This document shows, piece after piece, positions 62,121 through 64,000 of a stretch of DNA of 64,000 nt. The stretch comes from Thermosulfurimonas marina (GTDB lineage: Bacteria; Desulfobacterota; Thermodesulfobacteria; Thermodesulfobacteriales; Thermodesulfobacteriaceae). How positions within the stretch are numbered: position 1 is the stretch's first letter; the number at the start of each line of letters is the position of its first letter. The DNA is taken from contig NZ_CP042909.1 in the NCBI RefSeq assembly GCF_012317585.1, positions 1,178,001 to 1,242,000 on the forward strand. The letters are read 5' to 3'. The position numbers and the translations under genes are program-made. The notes beneath the pieces are model-generated. The model saw only the letters and a list, made by a program, of their open reading frames with translations, was not told the DNA's origin and did no database searches.

Positions 62121-62726
62121 ATGCGTGGGTTAATCTGGATGGTTGTGGGGCTGTTTCTTCTTTCGGCCTGTGCCCAAAAGGAGATTTCTTCGGGGCCCGT
62201 GCCTCAGGCCCCGGTCTCTCCGCCGGAAGAGGCCGTAAGCCCTCCTCCGAGCCCTCCGGTGGCCGGGGAAAGGCCTTCCGGGGTGAAGGGCCCGCCGGCC
62301 TTTTCCGAAGAGAGTCTCGAGGCCGCGGCCCGCAAGGCCCGGGAACTTCCTCCGGAAGAACGCTTGCGCCTTTACGGGCGGAGCACCCCCCCGCTTAAGG
62401 CCATCTTTTTCGATTTCGACGACTACCGGATTCGCCCGGATATGATTCCCCGCCTCGAAGAAGATGCCCGTTTTCTCCTGCAGCATCCGGAATACCGGGT
62501 GGAACTTCAGGGAAATTGTGATGAAAGGGGAGACCGGGATTACAACCTGGCCCTCGGCGAAAAACGGGCCCTGGAGGTCAAGAAATATCTGGAAAATCTG
62601 GGGGTCTCTCCGGAGAGACTCTCCACGGTAAGTTTTGGCGAGGAACGCCCGCTAGCTCCCGGGCACAATGAGGCGGCCTGGGCCCTTAACCGGCGGGTAG
62701 ACCTGGTGATCCTCAAAAATCCCTAA
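62121..62726 (+). CDS. pal: Peptidoglycan-associated lipoprotein (OmpA-family)
   Basis: This 201-residue lipoprotein has a lipobox LLSAC (Cys near residue 17), a Pro/Ser-rich linker and a C-terminal OmpA-like domain. IFFDFDDYRIRP and the peptidoglycan-binding motif QGNCDERGDRDYNLALGEKRA are the Pal signature (Glu-Gly-Asn-Cys in other bacteria; here Gln replaces Glu). It links the outer membrane to murein, usually with the Tol system; tolQRAB are not in the window. GGAGGGGG precedes the ATG. skp follows after 11 bp. Confidence 0.9.
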   Translation: MRGLIWMVVGLFLLSACAQKEISSGPVPQAPVSPPEEAVSPPPSPPVAGERPSGVKGPPAFSEESLEAAARKARELPPEERLRLYGRSTPPLKAIFFDFDDYRIRPDMIPRLEEDARFLLQHPEYRVELQGNCDERGDRDYNLALGEKRALEVKKYLENLGVSPERLSTVSFGEERPLAPGHNEAAWALNRRVDLVILKNP

Positions 62727-62737
62727 AGGAGGGCGAG

Positions 62738-63271
62738 ATGCGTAGAGGATTTTTTCTACTGTTGGTCCTGGGCTTGCTTCTCGGGACCTCGGTCAAGGCT
62801 GCGGAGCTGAAGATTGCGGTCATCGATCTGCAGAAGGTGGTGCGTTCTTCCAAGGCCGGACAGGAGGCCATGCAGAAGCTCCAGGCCCGCTTAGAAAAAT
62901 GGAAGGCCAAGCTTGAGGCCAAACAGAAAGAGATCAAGGCCTTTCAGGAAGAGATGCAGAAAAAGGCCCCTCTCCTTTCCGAGGAGGCCCGGGCGGAAAA
63001 ACAGCGGGAATATCAGAAGATGCTCCGGGAATTTCGGGCTATGCAGGAGGACGCCCAGTTCGAGATGAAAGAGGAGGAAAAGAAGGCCCTGCAGCCCATC
63101 TTTAAGGATCTGGAAAAGGTCCTCAAGGAGCTGGCCCAGAAGGAGGGCTATGACCTCATTCTCGAAAAGAACATGCCCGGGGTCTACTGGGCCTCTCCCA
63201 AGATCGACATAAGCGAGCACGTAATCCAGCTTTACAATCAGTATCTGACCTCTAAAGGGACCCAAAAGTGA
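62738..63271 (+). CDS. skp: OmpH/Skp-family periplasmic chaperone
   Basis: This 177-residue protein has a signal peptide (MRRGFFLLLVLGLLLGTSVKA), a short beta segment (KIAVIDLQKVVRSSKAGQEAM) and a long coiled coil (about 45-135). The C-terminal EGYDLILEK segment and the ASPKIDISEHVIQLYNQ end match Skp. It holds unfolded outer-membrane proteins. It follows pal and overlaps the glucokinase start by 4 bp. Confidence 0.92.
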   Translation: MRRGFFLLLVLGLLLGTSVKAAELKIAVIDLQKVVRSSKAGQEAMQKLQARLEKWKAKLEAKQKEIKAFQEEMQKKAPLLSEEARAEKQREYQKMLREFRAMQEDAQFEMKEEEKKALQPIFKDLEKVLKELAQKEGYDLILEKNMPGVYWASPKIDISEHVIQLYNQYLTSKGTQK

Positions 63272-64000
63272 TTCTGGCCGCAGACATCGGGGGGACCCGG
63301 TCTCGTTTGGGCCTGGGGACCCTCGAGGGTCCGTTTCGTCTAAGCCGGGTGGAGATCTTGGAAAATGCCGCCTTTAGAAGTCCGAAGACCCTTCTCAAGC
63401 GATACCTTTCCACCCTTTCCGAGGTCCCGGAGATGGGGGTCCTGGCGGTGGCCGGGCCGGTGCAGGGGAGACGGGCCCGGCTTACCAACCTGGGCTGGAA
63501 GGTGGATGCCGGAGAGCTTGAGCGGGCCCTGGGCTTTCCTTTTTTTCTCCTGAACGATCTCGAGGCCGCGGCCTACGGGCTTTTTAAGGTCCCGGCCTCG
63601 GAGGTAGAGAAGATCAAGCCGGGCAGGAGACGCGGGGCGGTGGTGGCGGTCCTGGGGGTGGGGACCGGGCTGGGAGAGGCCCTCCTGGTGCGCCATTTTC
63701 CCCTGGCCCTGGCCAGCGAGGGGGGGCATGCGGAATATCCGGTGGATACCGAGGAGGAATGGGGGCTTTATCGGTTCCTCAAGGGGCGTTTCGGTCACGT
63801 AAGCCTCGAACGGGTGATCTCCGGCCCGGGGCTTTCCAACGTCTATGCCTATTTTTCAGGACGGGAATCTTCTCCGGAAGAGATCCTGGCTGCGGCCCGG
63901 AAGGGAGAAAGGGAGGCCCTTTCGGCGGTGAGACTGGTGGTTCGGGCCCTGGGCCGGGAGGCCTCCTCCCTGGTCCTCAAGGCCCTGGCCCTTTCCGGGG
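63268..64000 (+). CDS. glk: Glucokinase, N-terminal part (3' partial)
   Basis: The GTG at 63268 overlaps the skp TGA, and the frame stays open to the window end (244 complete codons). Family motifs are AADIGGTRSRLGL (phosphate loop), VAVAGPVQGRRARLTNLGW, FFLLNDLEAAAYG with the catalytic Asp, LGVGTGLGEALL and ASEGGHAEYP. This is the Glk type (PF02685), not the ROK type with zinc. It phosphorylates glucose with ATP, which fits the glycogen and maltodextrin breakdown genes in the same window. The missing 3' part could not be checked. Confidence 0.88.
   Translation, partial: MILAADIGGTRSRLGLGTLEGPFRLSRVEILENAAFRSPKTLLKRYLSTLSEVPEMGVLAVAGPVQGRRARLTNLGWKVDAGELERALGFPFFLLNDLEAAAYGLFKVPASEVEKIKPGRRRGAVVAVLGVGTGLGEALLVRHFPLALASEGGHAEYPVDTEEEWGLYRFLKGRFGHVSLERVISGPGLSNVYAYFSGRESSPEEILAAARKGEREALSAVRLVVRALGREASSLVLKALALSG

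Noticed and set aside
1-64000. CRISPR arrays, IS elements, tRNA and rRNA genes
   Set aside because: No regularly spaced repeats, transposase motifs, terminal repeats, cloverleaf candidates or rRNA signatures were seen when reading the intergenic stretches, all of which are short.

Overview
The window looks like chromosomal DNA of a thermophilic, anaerobic Gram-negative bacterium, most likely a Thermodesulfobacteria-type sulfur-metabolising lineage. This is inferred from GC near 60% by eye, charged short-loop proteins, outer-membrane genes (TolC, Pal, Skp), anaerobic cobalamin genes, a tetrathionate-reductase-like molybdoenzyme, FmdE and GH57/GlgP glycogen enzymes. I see no insertion sequence, prophage, CRISPR array, tRNA or rRNA. 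Coding density is very high. Every one of the eight convergent protein-gene junctions overlaps at its 3' ends.

Layout: 1-6.3 kb holds the end of a 3-hydroxyisobutyrate-dehydrogenase-like gene, a THUMP rRNA methyltransferase, and a plus-strand trio of a TtrA-like molybdoenzyme fused to an Fe-S domain, a secreted transglutaminase-like protein and a membrane-anchored methyltransferase. At 6.3-8.5 kb lie RNase P RNA (minus strand) and a two-gene NHEJ operon (ku, ATP-dependent ligase). At 8.4-11.8 kb are a nitronate monooxygenase-like flavoprotein, TrpB2-type tryptophan synthase beta and a GDPD. At 11.8-15 kb are katG behind a near-perfect sigma-70 promoter, then a peroxidase-like AhpD-family gene that carries an in-frame TGA at the second cysteine of its CxxC motif. 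A perfect hairpin just downstream marks this as a probable selenoprotein gene that ordinary ORF calling would split. A stand-alone CBM48 protein follows.

The minus strand from 23.5 to 15 kb is a glycogen cluster (glgP, GH57, glgA, glgB, malQ). From 29.2 to 23.6 kb it carries anaerobic corrin-ring genes (cbiC, cbiD, cbiET, cbiF, cbiG-cbiH fusion), divergent from a BtuCDF-like ABC importer. At 32.5-37 kb a hybrid histidine kinase heads a tight xerC-hslV-hslU operon. At 37-44.5 kb are an unusual ABC-class ATPase with a class A penicillin-binding protein, a CBS-ACT regulator, yjbQ, ssb, hemA and a CcsA-type cytochrome c assembly protein. A tripartite RND efflux operon follows (44.5-50.3 kb).

At 50.3-54.3 kb are a catalytically degraded Tpt1/KptA-like protein, rpoD, a small secreted protein, and a divergent regulator/fmdE pair. 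At 54.2-61.5 kb a long minus-strand operon-like run encodes holB, murA, prmC, a methyltransferase, UppP fused to a dead HtrA-like domain plus PDZ, corA and yicC. The right end has a cysteine-rich protein, pal, skp and the start of a glucokinase.

The items most worth checking are the selenocysteine AhpD-like gene next to katG (14128-14685), the UppP-pseudoprotease-PDZ fusion (57949-59652), the Fe-S/TtrA fusion (1535-4714), the Tpt1-like protein lacking its catalytic Arg-His (50338-51042), and the universal 3' overlap of convergent genes.
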